DNA from: Morganella sibonii
GTDB taxonomy: Bacteria > Pseudomonadota > Gammaproteobacteria > Enterobacterales > Enterobacteriaceae
Length of the DNA: 64,000 nt
Strand: one strand, 5' to 3'
Assembly (NCBI RefSeq): GCF_040560245.1
Contig: NZ_JAKMWP010000016.1
Shown here piece after piece: positions 1-8,740 of this stretch (position 1 is the first letter of the stretch; each line of letters opens with the position of its first letter). The notes beneath the pieces were generated by a model. It worked only from the letters and a program-made list of their open reading frames with translations. It ran no database searches and was not told the DNA's origin. Made by a program: the position numbers and the translations under genes.

Positions 1-1350
1 GCGCTGCGTCACCGTGATAACACGCCGGTGATGACTGACGGGCAGGATGTGATGCCTGAAGTTCGTGCGGTGCTGGAAAAAATGCGCGTGTTCAGTGAGC
101 GGATTATCAGCGGGGAGTGGAAAGGTTATACCGGCAAAGCGATTACTGATGTGGTGAATATCGGTATCGGCGGCTCTGACCTCGGCCCTTATATGGTGAC
201 AGAAGCACTGCGCCCGTATAAAAATCATCTGGAAATGCATTTTGTCTCCAATGTTGACGGCACACATATTGCCGAAACACTGAAACACCTGAACCCGGAA
301 ACCACGCTGTTTCTCATCGCATCCAAAACCTTTACCACCCAGGAAACCATGACCAACGCTCACTCCGCACGTGACTGGTTCCTGGCTGCCGCTGAAGACC
401 CGGCACAGGTGGCGAAACACTTTGCGGCGCTGTCCACGAATGCGGATGCGGTAGCAGCGTTTGGTATTGATACCGCAAATATGTTTGAGTTCTGGGACTG
501 GGTCGGCGGACGTTATTCCCTGTGGTCAGCTATTGGCTTATCTATCGTGCTCTCTGTCGGTTATGACAACTTCAGCGCACTGCTCGATGGCGCATACGCC
601 ATGGACAAACACTTTACCGAAACAGAATTCTCACAGAATATCCCGGTGCTGCTGGCGCTGATCGGTCTGTGGTACAACAATTTCTTCGGCGCGGAAACAG
701 AGGCGATTCTGCCTTACGACCAGTATATGCACCGCTTTGCAGCCTATTTCCAGCAGGGCAATATGGAGTCCAACGGGAAATATGTTGATCGTAATGGCAA
801 GGTGGTTTCTCATCAGACCGGGCCGGTTATCTGGGGTGAGCCGGGCACCAACGGACAGCACGCGTTTTATCAGCTGATCCACCAGGGCACCAAACTGATT
901 CCGTGTGATTTTATCGCACCGGCGCAGAGTCATAATCCGCTGGGGGATCATCACAGCAAGCTGCTGTCGAATTTCTTTGCGCAGACAGAAGCGCTGGCCT
1001 TCGGCAAAACCCGCGAACAGGTGGATGCGGAATTTGCCGCACAGGGTAAAAATCCGGCAGATATGGATTATGTCGCACCGTTCAAAGTCTTTGAAGGTAA
1101 CCGCCCGACAAACTCCATCCTGCTGAAATCGATTACCCCGTTCAGCCTCGGGGCTCTGATCGCCATGTATGAGCATAAGATTTTTGTGCAGGGCGTGATT
1201 ATGAATATCTATACGTTTGATCAGTGGGGCGTCGAACTGGGCAAACAGCTGGCAAACCGGATTCTGCCGGAACTGGCGGATGACAAGCCGGTTGAGAGCC
1301 ACGACAGCTCAACCAACGGCCTGATTAACCGGTTTAAAAACTGGCGTTAG
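1..1350 (+). CDS. pgi: Glucose-6-phosphate isomerase, 5'-truncated by the window edge
   Basis: Interconverts glucose 6-phosphate and fructose 6-phosphate in glycolysis and gluconeogenesis (cytoplasm). The reading frame is open from base 1, so the 5' part (about 100 codons against the 549-residue E. coli enzyme) lies outside the window. About 450 codons remain. Both family signatures are visible: the DWVGGRYSLWSAIGL stretch and, near the C-terminus, the segment ending QWGVELGK. Similarity to E. coli Pgi is high throughout, and a hairpin terminator follows. Only the true start is unknown. Confidence 0.98.
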   Translation, partial: ALRHRDNTPVMTDGQDVMPEVRAVLEKMRVFSERIISGEWKGYTGKAITDVVNIGIGGSDLGPYMVTEALRPYKNHLEMHFVSNVDGTHIAETLKHLNPETTLFLIASKTFTTQETMTNAHSARDWFLAAAEDPAQVAKHFAALSTNADAVAAFGIDTANMFEFWDWVGGRYSLWSAIGLSIVLSVGYDNFSALLDGAYAMDKHFTETEFSQNIPVLLALIGLWYNNFFGAETEAILPYDQYMHRFAAYFQQGNMESNGKYVDRNGKVVSHQTGPVIWGEPGTNGQHAFYQLIHQGTKLIPCDFIAPAQSHNPLGDHHSKLLSNFFAQTEALAFGKTREQVDAEFAAQGKNPADMDYVAPFKVFEGNRPTNSILLKSITPFSLGALIAMYEHKIFVQGVIMNIYTFDQWGVELGKQLANRILPELADDKPVESHDSSTNGLINRFKNWR

Positions 1351-1384
1351 TGCTCAATTCGCTTTAACCGCGCGTTTTATAAAC

Positions 1385-1421
1385 AAAGCCGCCCTGCATT
1401 GCGCAGTGCGGCTTTATTTTT
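1385..1421 (+). terminator. Rho-independent terminator of pgi
   Basis: Perfect 8-bp stem AAAGCCGC (1385-1392) with GCGGCTTT (1408-1415), followed by a T-rich tract. It lies 35 bases after the pgi stop. Confidence 0.85.
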
Positions 1422-1514
1422 AGCAAAAAAATGTCAGTAACGCGCTCATTTCCCGCCGGGTTTTGTTAAAGTGTATCAGAATACATATCATGCCCCTGAT
1501 AACCGGATACATTC

Positions 1515-2015
1515 ATGACACAAACAGTGATAACACCCCCCATCCGCTGGTTTGATAATGCGGAAACGATCCCTGCCGGGGTGCTGGACTGGTTATCAGA
1601 ATTAGGATCAATGACGCGGCGCTTTGAACAGCACTGCAATGAAGTGACGGTTAAACCGTCTTGTGAAAAATATATCTCCCGTGAAGCGCTGACTGAAGAA
1701 GAGCGGATGCATCTGCCCGGCAGTTCACGCTACTGGTTACGGGAGGTGGTGTTATATGGTGACGGGGTTCCCTGGCTGACCGGCCGGACGGTGGTGCCGG
1801 AGGAGACGCTGACAGGGGAAGAACAGCAGTTACTGAAAATGGGAAATGTACCGCTCGGGCGCTATCTCTTTACCAGCGGCTGCCTGACGCGGGACTATAT
1901 CCGCTTCGGGCTGTCAGGCACTGACTGGGCCCGCTGTTCGCGGTTGTGCCTGGCCGGTAAACCGCTGCTGCTGACTGAGGTTTTTCTGCCGGCCTCTCCG
2001 GCATACCCCGCATAA
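1515..2015 (+). CDS. ubiC: Chorismate lyase UbiC
   Basis: Converts chorismate to 4-hydroxybenzoate plus pyruvate, the first committed step of ubiquinone synthesis (cytoplasm). The product has 166 residues, against about 165 in E. coli UbiC. Recognisable family stretches are the N-terminal PPIRWFD segment, the SRYWLREVVLYGDGVPWLTGRTVVP region split across residues ~75-100, and LGRYLF near residue 118. It sits directly before ubiA, as in E. coli, and the two are presumably co-transcribed. The ATG at 1515 is the first good start in the frame. Confidence 0.95.
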   Translation: MTQTVITPPIRWFDNAETIPAGVLDWLSELGSMTRRFEQHCNEVTVKPSCEKYISREALTEEERMHLPGSSRYWLREVVLYGDGVPWLTGRTVVPEETLTGEEQQLLKMGNVPLGRYLFTSGCLTRDYIRFGLSGTDWARCSRLCLAGKPLLLTEVFLPASPAYPA

Positions 2016-2040
2016 AATGAATATCTCGGAGAAGAATAAC

Positions 2041-2907
2041 GTGGAACGAAGCATGGTACGCAGCAAGTGGCAGGCATACAGCCGTCTGATGCGGACAGAC
2101 CGCCCGATTGGCTCACTGTTACTGCTCTGGCCGACCTACTGGGCGTTATGGATAGCGGCCAGAGGTATCCCGGACTGGCACATTCTGATTATCTTTACCA
2201 TTGGTGTGTTCAGCATGCGCGCCGCCGGATGTGTAATTAATGATTTTGCGGACCGCAAATTTGACGGCTCGGTGGAGCGGACGAAAAACCGGCCGCTGCC
2301 GCGTGGTGATGTTACAGAAAAAGAAGCGAAAATTCTGTTTGCCGTACTGGTACTGGTGTCATTCGGGCTGGTGCTGACACTCAATACGATGACCATCTGG
2401 CTGTCCGTCGCCGGGCTGGCACTGGCCTGGATTTATCCGTTTGTTAAGCGGGTCAGTCATCTGCCGCAGGTGGTGCTCGGTGCGGCATTCGGCTGGTCGA
2501 TTCCGATGGCGTTTGCGGCAGTCAGTGAATCGCTGCCCGCGGTGTGCTGGTTGCTGTTTGCGGTCAATATTATCTGGTCTGTAATTTATGACACTCAGTA
2601 CGCGATGGTGGATCGTAATGATGACCTGAAAATCGGCGTAAAATCCACGGCTATCCTGTTCGGGCGCTTTGATAAAATCATTATCGGCGTATTACAACTG
2701 GTGATGATTCTGATGCTGTTATGGACCGGCATGATGGCGAATCTGTCCGGGATCTTTTACTGGTCCCTGCTGCTGGCCGGTGCGTTATTTGTCTATCAGC
2801 AGCGCCTGATGGCTGATCGTGAGCGTGACCCGTGTTTCCAGGCCTTTATGAATAATAACTATGTCGGATTTATTTTGTTTCTCGGCATGCTGGTCAGTTA
2901 TCTGTAA
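2041..2907 (+). CDS. ubiA: 4-hydroxybenzoate octaprenyltransferase UbiA
   Basis: Integral membrane prenyltransferase that attaches the polyprenyl tail to 4-hydroxybenzoate in ubiquinone synthesis. Both Asp-rich prenyl-diphosphate/Mg sites are present: NDFADRKFD in the first loop, and the DTQYAMVDRNDD stretch later. Several hydrophobic helices surround them. I chose the GTG at 2041. It has a GGAGAA ribosome-binding site about 7 bases upstream, and the resulting start (MERSMVRSK) aligns position for position with E. coli MEWSLTQNK, giving 288 residues (E. coli 290). An in-frame ATG at 2017, two bases after the ubiC stop, would add eight residues. Confidence 0.93.
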   Translation: MERSMVRSKWQAYSRLMRTDRPIGSLLLLWPTYWALWIAARGIPDWHILIIFTIGVFSMRAAGCVINDFADRKFDGSVERTKNRPLPRGDVTEKEAKILFAVLVLVSFGLVLTLNTMTIWLSVAGLALAWIYPFVKRVSHLPQVVLGAAFGWSIPMAFAAVSESLPAVCWLLFAVNIIWSVIYDTQYAMVDRNDDLKIGVKSTAILFGRFDKIIIGVLQLVMILMLLWTGMMANLSGIFYWSLLLAGALFVYQQRLMADRERDPCFQAFMNNNYVGFILFLGMLVSYL

Positions 2908-3306
2908 ATCCGTATAAGCATGTAATAAAGAAAAATCAGTCAATAATTAAGGAATTACATCGGTTTGACGATAAAAACCGAACGAAATAAGGAATATTAA
3001 AAGCGGCACCGAACGTGACAGCAATCGTTATAAACGTTCAGGATAGATTTGTGTCATTAAAGGGGGTTGGTGTGTATCCGGACCCCCTGCCGTTTTCCTG
3101 TTCTCCCTGCCAGTCTCCAAACCTGTTCCCCTTGCCTGTCCTGCCTGCTCAGACATCTTATCTTTTTTGTTAATCTATTAATTTTAAATAGAAAAGTATT
3201 TTCACCGAAAGACTTTTAACATTCTGTACTGTGAGACTTGCAGTCATTTCACTGTGTACATAAACAGTTTTTCGGGCTGGCTTTTTAAGCAAAAAAGGAT
3301 TTTACG
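2908..3306. other. Intergenic region carrying the bacteriocin promoter
   Basis: About 400 bases without a convincing gene. The middle (about 3080-3150) is rich in C and T on the + strand. The last 80 bases carry an SOS operator for the downstream bacteriocin. I see no terminator with a T-run after ubiA. Confidence 0.6.
3252..3267 (+). promoter_or_regulatory. LexA (SOS) operator of the bacteriocin gene
   Basis: CTGT-GTACATAA-ACAG fits the LexA core CTGT-N8-ACAG exactly and lies 39 bases before the start codon. A second, degenerate copy may lie 23-28 bases upstream (CTGT at 3224 and 3229 with imperfect right halves). Paired boxes are usual in colicin promoters. This predicts DNA-damage induction. 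Confidence 0.85.
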
Positions 3307-5205
3307 ATGGGTAAAAATAACAGCGGCGGTTATGACGGCAGTAACCTGGGCGGTCATACCACTGACCACGGTAACGGCTGGTCAACTACCTCGGATAACC
3401 GTGGTGACATTGGTCACCATACAGATAACGGCAGCAGTAAAGGGGAGCATGGCTGGAGCCGTGGTGACGGGGGAAGCGGTAGTGGTTCCTCATCCTCCCG
3501 TAATAACGATCAGAAAACACTGAACTACACTGATACCCCGGGAACACCGGTAACGGTGTATGCCGGCGGGGATACACTGAGCCTGGGGCTGGGAGTCACT
3601 CTGTTTGCTCTCAGTCAGTTACAAAAAGAAGCGCTGATGGCACTTCTCACCAATGCAACGGTTATCAGCGGACGTGTATTCGGTCTTTTGGGGCTGTTTT
3701 ATCCCAGCCAGATAGCGCCTGACCCTAAGGTTCATATTCACGTTAAAGATTTTGATATTGATAATCCTCACGTCTTAGTCACATTACCGGCGGAGCAGAT
3801 GACCCGTATTCCGGTTGAGGATATTCCTGAACATACGAGCATTCCGGCCGGCATAATAGCGCAGGCAGTGATTGATGATCTGACGAAAGCCCGGCCGGTG
3901 GTCTTTACCCCGGTAAAATCCACACCGGTTCCGGTCGTCAGAGCACAGAAAACCGACAAACCGGATGTGTATACCGCTCAGGTGATTCCGGGTATGAAGC
4001 CGTTGCGTATCACCGTTGATAATTCCAAACAGGTAAAATCCGCTGCGGCTCAAACGGGGCCACTGCCTGTATCGAAACAGTATCTGTCCGCCCCGGAAGA
4101 AAAAGACAATATTTCCCATCATGCGGTGATTGATTTCGGCAGTGACCATGCACCACTTTATATTTCGGTTACGAAACAGGTGACACCTGAAGAGGCCACA
4201 AAGCAGGCGGAAAAAGCGAGGGATGCGTGGGTGGCTGATAATCCGGCCGGTGTGAGCCGGTTTCTGGCAGAGATTAACACACAGATCGCTGAGAAGAAGA
4301 AGTTGCTGGCAGAAAAGCAGCAGGTACTGAAAAGTAAACAGGCGGAGTTTCAGCCATTCCTGAATAAATATCAGCATAAAGAGCGCATTATTAAAAAAGC
4401 AGTTAAGTTTGATGAAAAAGTCCGCGAGTTTAAGTCCGTCACCGGTCAGCTTACCGCCGATATCAGCAGTATTCAGAAAGAACTGGCGGATGCAGTTGGG
4501 AATAAAGTACTGAATGAAAAAACACTGGCTGAACTGAAAGAGCAGAATCAGGTTAAAACACCGGATGATGCTGTGAGGGATCTGGCTGCAGCGAATACGA
4601 CGTTGACCAACGCCCGCTCACTGGTGACGGAAAAGGAAAAACAGTTAGCTGATAAACGTCAGGTACTGCAAAATAAACGGGCGGAGTTCCGGCCGTTCCT
4701 GGATAAATACCAGCATAAAGGACGCTTTATTAAAAAAGCGGTTGAGTTTGATGAAAAGGTCCGGGAGTTTACAACCGTCACCAGTCAGCTTTCCACCGAA
4801 ATAGGTCAGCTGGAAAAAGCCTTATCGGATGCGATGGAAAGTCGTAAAAAGGCGGAAGACAAGAAAAAAGCCGCTGAGGATAAGGTTAAGGCTGAGCAGG
4901 ATAAAAAACGACAGGGCGTTAAGGATAAAGGCCATAGTTACCACCCTGAACCAGATGTTGAAGAAATTAAAGGGTTGGGGGAGTTAAAACCAAGCAAAAA
5001 GAAAACGCCTAAACAAGGTGGCGCAGGTAAACGTGCACGTTGGGTCGGGGATAAAGGCCGTAAAATCTACGAATGGGACTCTCAGCACGGTGAGCTGGAG
5101 GGGTATAGAGCTAGTGACGGAGAGCATCTTGGTGCATTTGATCCGAAAACCGGCAATCAACTGAAACCGGCAGATCCGAAACGCAATATCAAAAAATATT
5201 TATAA
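3307..5205 (+). CDS. Colicin E3-type bacteriocin (16S rRNA nuclease)
   Basis: 632-residue secreted toxin. Residues 1-70 are a Gly/Ser/Asn/His-rich flexible start with GNGWS (22-26) and HGWS (48-51), which resemble the TolB-binding epitope of E-type colicins. Residues ~80-310 look like the cloacin/pyocin-S translocation domain. Residues ~300-550 are a long charged coiled coil (receptor-binding type) with a 68-residue repeat at 329-396 and 442-509. From about residue 540 the sequence is nearly that of the colicin E3 ribonuclease, including the stretch DKGRKIYEWDSQHGELEGY. The catalytic residues Asp591, His594, Glu598 and Arg626 match E3 Asp55, His58, Glu62 and Arg90. E3 cuts 16S rRNA between A1493 and G1494. 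Immunity gene follows 14 bases later. No lysis gene seen. The ATG at 3307 has AAGG about 10 bases upstream. Confidence 0.93.
   Translation: MGKNNSGGYDGSNLGGHTTDHGNGWSTTSDNRGDIGHHTDNGSSKGEHGWSRGDGGSGSGSSSSRNNDQKTLNYTDTPGTPVTVYAGGDTLSLGLGVTLFALSQLQKEALMALLTNATVISGRVFGLLGLFYPSQIAPDPKVHIHVKDFDIDNPHVLVTLPAEQMTRIPVEDIPEHTSIPAGIIAQAVIDDLTKARPVVFTPVKSTPVPVVRAQKTDKPDVYTAQVIPGMKPLRITVDNSKQVKSAAAQTGPLPVSKQYLSAPEEKDNISHHAVIDFGSDHAPLYISVTKQVTPEEATKQAEKARDAWVADNPAGVSRFLAEINTQIAEKKKLLAEKQQVLKSKQAEFQPFLNKYQHKERIIKKAVKFDEKVREFKSVTGQLTADISSIQKELADAVGNKVLNEKTLAELKEQNQVKTPDDAVRDLAAANTTLTNARSLVTEKEKQLADKRQVLQNKRAEFRPFLDKYQHKGRFIKKAVEFDEKVREFTTVTSQLSTEIGQLEKALSDAMESRKKAEDKKKAAEDKVKAEQDKKRQGVKDKGHSYHPEPDVEEIKGLGELKPSKKKTPKQGGAGKRARWVGDKGRKIYEWDSQHGELEGYRASDGEHLGAFDPKTGNQLKPADPKRNIKKYL
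4291..4833 (+). repeat. Internal duplication in the bacteriocin coiled-coil domain
   Basis: Two copies of a 204-bp coding unit, 4291-4494 and 4630-4833. The encoded 68-residue segments are identical at 44 positions by my hand count. Best conserved is the block around FLxKYQHK followed by KKAV.FDEKVREF. The copies are 339 bp apart and still clearly similar at DNA level. Confidence 0.85.
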
Positions 5206-5219
5206 GGAGAGAACCAATC

Positions 5220-5474
5220 ATGGGATTGAAAGTACATTTACAATGGTTTGATAAAAAGACAGAAGACTTTATTGATAAAGAATATTCAGTAGATTTAGGG
5301 GATGACGACATTGTGATTGCTCAGACAGTCAACCCTAAAGAAAATATAATTAATAACGGTTGGTTTGATGTTATTTCTGAGTGGGTTCCTTATCTTCAGA
5401 AGCACCTTAAACATAAAATTGACCTGGATGAACACGATTACCAGGTGGCCTTTGCTTATCGCGACAAGTGGTAA
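5220..5474 (+). CDS. Colicin E3-type immunity protein
   Basis: 84-residue acidic protein that should bind the nuclease domain of the upstream bacteriocin and block its access to the ribosome in the producing cell. It aligns along its length with ImmE3: the start MGLK...WFDK.TEDF, the central NNGWFDVISEWVP.LQ segment and the C-terminal F.YRD.W are shared. It starts 14 bases after the toxin stop, with GGAGAG as ribosome-binding site, so the two form an operon under the same SOS operator. The usual lysis lipoprotein gene does not follow. Confidence 0.93.
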   Translation: MGLKVHLQWFDKKTEDFIDKEYSVDLGDDDIVIAQTVNPKENIINNGWFDVISEWVPYLQKHLKHKIDLDEHDYQVAFAYRDKW

Positions 5475-5582
5475 CTCATTGCTGTCAGGCGCGAATCCCC
5501 GTTGCTTACAGATGAATGACGGATATTCCGTTTGATGGCAGACCGATAATACCTGCATATTTTCTGCGTGTTAACCGGCAAT

Positions 5583-5618
5583 AAAAAAGGAGATTGGCTG
5601 CCCAATCTCCTTTTTTTT
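5583..5618. terminator. Bidirectional terminator between immunity gene and plsB
   Basis: Stem GGAGATTGG (5589-5597) with CCAATCTCC (5602-5610). It is flanked by six A on the left and eight T on the right, so it can end the bacteriocin operon (+) and plsB (-). Confidence 0.9.
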
Positions 5619-5638
5619 GTACTCAGCACTTACCGCTG

Positions 5639-8113
5639 TCAGTCAGCCGGATTATTGTCATCACTTTCCGCCGGTACAGATTCTTCCGGCTCCAGGCTGA
5701 CACTTTCGATAGTCAGACGGACTTCCGGAGACATCAGCTCTGCCAGCACGTTATAGAATTCACCGGCGTTGGCTTCAATCACATCATCATTGTCATTGAT
5801 ATAGCCCTCTTCGCGCAGTGTGCTTACCAGGGTGGCAAATACCGCTTTATCGAAAAATTCCGGTGCGTTGATACCGTGCAGAACGGACAGACGCTGTGCC
5901 AGCATCCGGCTCTCTTTTTCCAGTGCGGAACGGCTGATTTCCGGAGTGGCATTCAGCAGCGACAGGGTGATCGCATAACGCTGTAATGTTTCACGGACTC
6001 CGGCCGCCAGCAGCTGTAACGGACGGATACGGGCCGGGTTGATCACCAGCATGTTATCGTCACGGCGGCAGATCAGTTTCTGACTGCACAGCTCATCAAT
6101 GATGGTATCGAGGATTGCCGGCAGTTCTTCCTGACTGTAACGCATAAACAGCTCGGCTTTCAGCAGCGGATAGATCATCCCGATATGCGCACGCAGCGTT
6201 TCTGTACTGATACGGCGGTGGTGGATCAGGAAACTGGTCACCAGGGATGGCAGTACCAGCATATGCAGAATGTTATTGCGGTAATACGTCATCAGAACCG
6301 CATTTTCACGCGGCAGAATGATGATATCCCCGAGGCTGTCTTTCTCGACCTCGAACTTATTCATCTGTAATGCGTGTTCCAGCAGCTCTTCCGCACTTTT
6401 CGCCGGGGTGGTGCTGTCCGGTGAGTACGGTACATTGCGCAGGAGGCTGAGATAGCAGTCGAGCTGCTCGATCAGCTGTTCACGGGTCAGAGAGCGCTGC
6501 CGGGATGCCAGCAGTGCGGTGGTGCACAGGTTGATAGCATTGGCGGCAGCGGCGTTATTGATGCTCACCATAATGTTATCAGCCAGTGATGTCGCGGTCG
6601 GCGTCAGCCAGGACGGACGTTGCGGTTCGATTGGATCGATTGCCTCACGCCATTCCGGTACCTGTTTTGTCAGGTATTGTGACAGCGGAATCGGTTGTCC
6701 GAAGTTCACATAACCCTGACCGAGGTTGCGCAGTTTGCGCAGGCCGCGCACCATCTGCATAAACCCTTCTTTCTGCTTGGTGGCACCGCGCAGTTCTTTG
6801 GCGTAAGTACCCACTTCCATCACATGCTCATAGCCGATATACACCGGCACCAGGGTGATAGGCCGCGAGTCACCGCGCAGCATCGCCTGAAGTGTCATCG
6901 ACAGTGTGCCGGTTTTCGGTTCCAGCAGACGGCCGGTACGGGAACGGCCACCTTCGACAAAGTATTCGATGGAATAACCGCGTGAGAACAGTTCACTCAG
7001 GTACTCACGGAAAACGGTGGAGTACAGCTTGTTGCCTTTGAAACTGCGGCGGATAAAGAACGCGCCGAGGCGGCGGAAAATCGGTCCCGCCGGCCAGAAA
7101 TTGAGGTTAATCCCGGCCGCGATGTGCGGCGGCACCAGCCCCTGATGATAGAGCACATAGGAGAGCAGCAGGTAGTCCATGTGGCTGCGGTGGCAGGGCA
7201 CATACACTATCTCGTGGCCGTCCTGTGCCAGCTGGCGTACCCGCTCGGCATTATGGACATTCAGCCCCTGATACAGGCGGTTCCAGGTCCAGCTGAGGAC
7301 ACGGTCGGCCACACGCAGGGCATCATAAGTAAAGTTAGCAGCCACTTCGTTCATCATTGAAACGGCATTCTGACGTGCCTTTTCAATGGTGATTTTTTTG
7401 GCTTTCGCCTCATCTTCAACTGCTTTTTCAATCGCCTTGGATTTCAGCAGTTTACTGAACAATTCCTGGCGTACCGGCAGTTTCGGACCGATAGCCGCCA
7501 TTCGCTGGCGGGAGAAGTGAATACGCGCGACACGGGCCAGTTTATTGGCGATAATAGTATCAGTACCGTGTTCAGAGGCCATTGCACCCATGGACACCGG
7601 CTGTGAGAACCGGACAAAACTGTCACGTCCCAGCCAGAGTACGGCGAAAAATTTCTGGATCCCGTTTAACAGACGTAAATGCGGTACACCGTGGTGCCCT
7701 TCGCGGCCCGGTGAGCGTCCGAACATCACGGAAACCGGCAGCATCTGAATATCCAGTGACGGATTATTGCGGTGCAAATCCAGGTAGGCGTGGAAAATAT
7801 TGACGGAATCTTTACGCGGATTCAGGGAGTAATAACTGAACACCCGCGGGCCGTCATCAATAAAGACATAGCCCGGCAATGTGGTATTACCGATGACATT
7901 ATCTTCCAGCGGGTCAGGCATTCCCTGTGCGAGACACTGGCGGCGCAGTGTCAGCAGATCCGCCTTAGAGTGATAAGGAAGAACATAGAGTGTCGGACGT
8001 TGTGTATCCAGCCCCAGTTCACTGACCGGATCCGTCGGGATCGGCTTGCTTTTTACCAATAGTTTTAATGGTAAATTCAATACGTTATAGTATATTTTAC
8101 GCCAAAGTGACAT
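5639..8113 (-). CDS. plsB: Glycerol-3-phosphate 1-O-acyltransferase PlsB
   Basis: Inner-membrane enzyme that acylates sn-glycerol 3-phosphate at position 1 using acyl-ACP or acyl-CoA, the first step of phospholipid synthesis. 824 residues (E. coli 807). The four acyltransferase blocks are visible: HRSHMD (308-313, catalytic His and Asp), the FFIRRSF block near 350, EGGRSRTGR near 386, and the PVYIGYE block. The extension relative to E. coli is an acidic C-terminal tail. It is divergent from dgkA, as in E. coli, and the two are separated by 129 bases. The upstream neighbour (ubiA side) differs from E. coli only by the bacteriocin insertion. Confidence 0.97.
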   Translation of the reverse strand: MSLWRKIYYNVLNLPLKLLVKSKPIPTDPVSELGLDTQRPTLYVLPYHSKADLLTLRRQCLAQGMPDPLEDNVIGNTTLPGYVFIDDGPRVFSYYSLNPRKDSVNIFHAYLDLHRNNPSLDIQMLPVSVMFGRSPGREGHHGVPHLRLLNGIQKFFAVLWLGRDSFVRFSQPVSMGAMASEHGTDTIIANKLARVARIHFSRQRMAAIGPKLPVRQELFSKLLKSKAIEKAVEDEAKAKKITIEKARQNAVSMMNEVAANFTYDALRVADRVLSWTWNRLYQGLNVHNAERVRQLAQDGHEIVYVPCHRSHMDYLLLSYVLYHQGLVPPHIAAGINLNFWPAGPIFRRLGAFFIRRSFKGNKLYSTVFREYLSELFSRGYSIEYFVEGGRSRTGRLLEPKTGTLSMTLQAMLRGDSRPITLVPVYIGYEHVMEVGTYAKELRGATKQKEGFMQMVRGLRKLRNLGQGYVNFGQPIPLSQYLTKQVPEWREAIDPIEPQRPSWLTPTATSLADNIMVSINNAAAANAINLCTTALLASRQRSLTREQLIEQLDCYLSLLRNVPYSPDSTTPAKSAEELLEHALQMNKFEVEKDSLGDIIILPRENAVLMTYYRNNILHMLVLPSLVTSFLIHHRRISTETLRAHIGMIYPLLKAELFMRYSQEELPAILDTIIDELCSQKLICRRDDNMLVINPARIRPLQLLAAGVRETLQRYAITLSLLNATPEISRSALEKESRMLAQRLSVLHGINAPEFFDKAVFATLVSTLREEGYINDNDDVIEANAGEFYNVLAELMSPEVRLTIESVSLEPEESVPAESDDNNPAD

Positions 8114-8242
8114 AAATGTATGAAGCCTCTTGTTGACAATTCGTCTTCAGCATACCAGAAAGGCGAAGCCAGATCTGTGTTGCGTCAGCAATAAAATCAC
8201 GGAAAAACGGCGGCAGTCAGCCAGATAATCAGATTATTAACA

Positions 8243-8623
8243 GTGACGGAAATGAAGAAAAATACCGGATTTACACGATTAATTAAAGCGGCAGGTTATT
8301 CAAAAAAGGGACTCACAGCAGCATGGAAAAATGAAGCAGCTATCCGCCAGGAGTTACTGACGCTGATCCCGGCCGTCATTATTGCGTTTGCTTTCTCTTT
8401 TACGGCGGTTGAGCGGGTTCTGCTGATCGGTTCGGTGGTGCTGGTGGTGGTCATTGAACTCATCAACAGCGCGATTGAGGCGGTGGTTGACCGCATCGGC
8501 ACGGAATATCACGAACTGTCCGGGCGCGCGAAAGATATGGGCTCCGCGGCGGTACTGATTGCCACATTACTGGGGCTGTTTATCTGGATTATGCTGTTTG
8601 TCAGCTGGTTCTCCCGCCTCTGA
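8243..8623 (+). CDS. dgkA: Diacylglycerol kinase DgkA
   Basis: Small trimeric inner-membrane kinase that phosphorylates diacylglycerol to phosphatidate, recycling the by-product of membrane-derived oligosaccharide synthesis. Three membrane segments, and the family signature E.LNSAIEAVVDRIG.EYHELSGRAKD near residues 70-96. The frame opens with GTG at 8243 (126 residues). An ATG at 8252 gives 123 residues, closer to the E. coli length of 122. Neither start has a clear Shine-Dalgarno sequence, so the start is uncertain by three codons. Confidence 0.95.
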   Translation: MTEMKKNTGFTRLIKAAGYSKKGLTAAWKNEAAIRQELLTLIPAVIIAFAFSFTAVERVLLIGSVVLVVVIELINSAIEAVVDRIGTEYHELSGRAKDMGSAAVLIATLLGLFIWIMLFVSWFSRL

Positions 8624-8695
8624 CAGACGATTTTTTATGAAACCTGCGGCGTAACACGTATTTTCCTCATGTTGTGGTTTCCAATCCCGGAATAC

Positions 8696-8711
8696 CTGTA
8701 TATACTCACAG
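8696..8711 (+). promoter_or_regulatory. LexA operator 1 of lexA
   Basis: CTGT-ATATACTC-ACAG, an exact CTGT-N8-ACAG match, in the lexA promoter region. This gives autorepression. Confidence 0.92.
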
Positions 8712-8716
8712 TCTGA

Positions 8717-8732
8717 CTGTATAAACAAACAG
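8717..8732 (+). promoter_or_regulatory. LexA operator 2 of lexA
   Basis: CTGT-ATAAACAA-ACAG, exact match, 21 bp downstream of the first box and 9 bases before the lexA ATG. E. coli lexA has the same double arrangement. Confidence 0.92.
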
Positions 8733-8740
8733 GGGGCGAA

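Noticed and set aside
3254..3523. 89-codon + strand ORF overlapping the start of the bacteriocin gene
   Set aside because: Out of frame with the bacteriocin and mostly inside it. It begins within the LexA operator.
5475..5638. Search for a colicin lysis (lipoprotein) gene
   Set aside because: No ORF with a lipobox (L-x-x-C) and ribosome-binding site was found between the immunity gene and the terminator.
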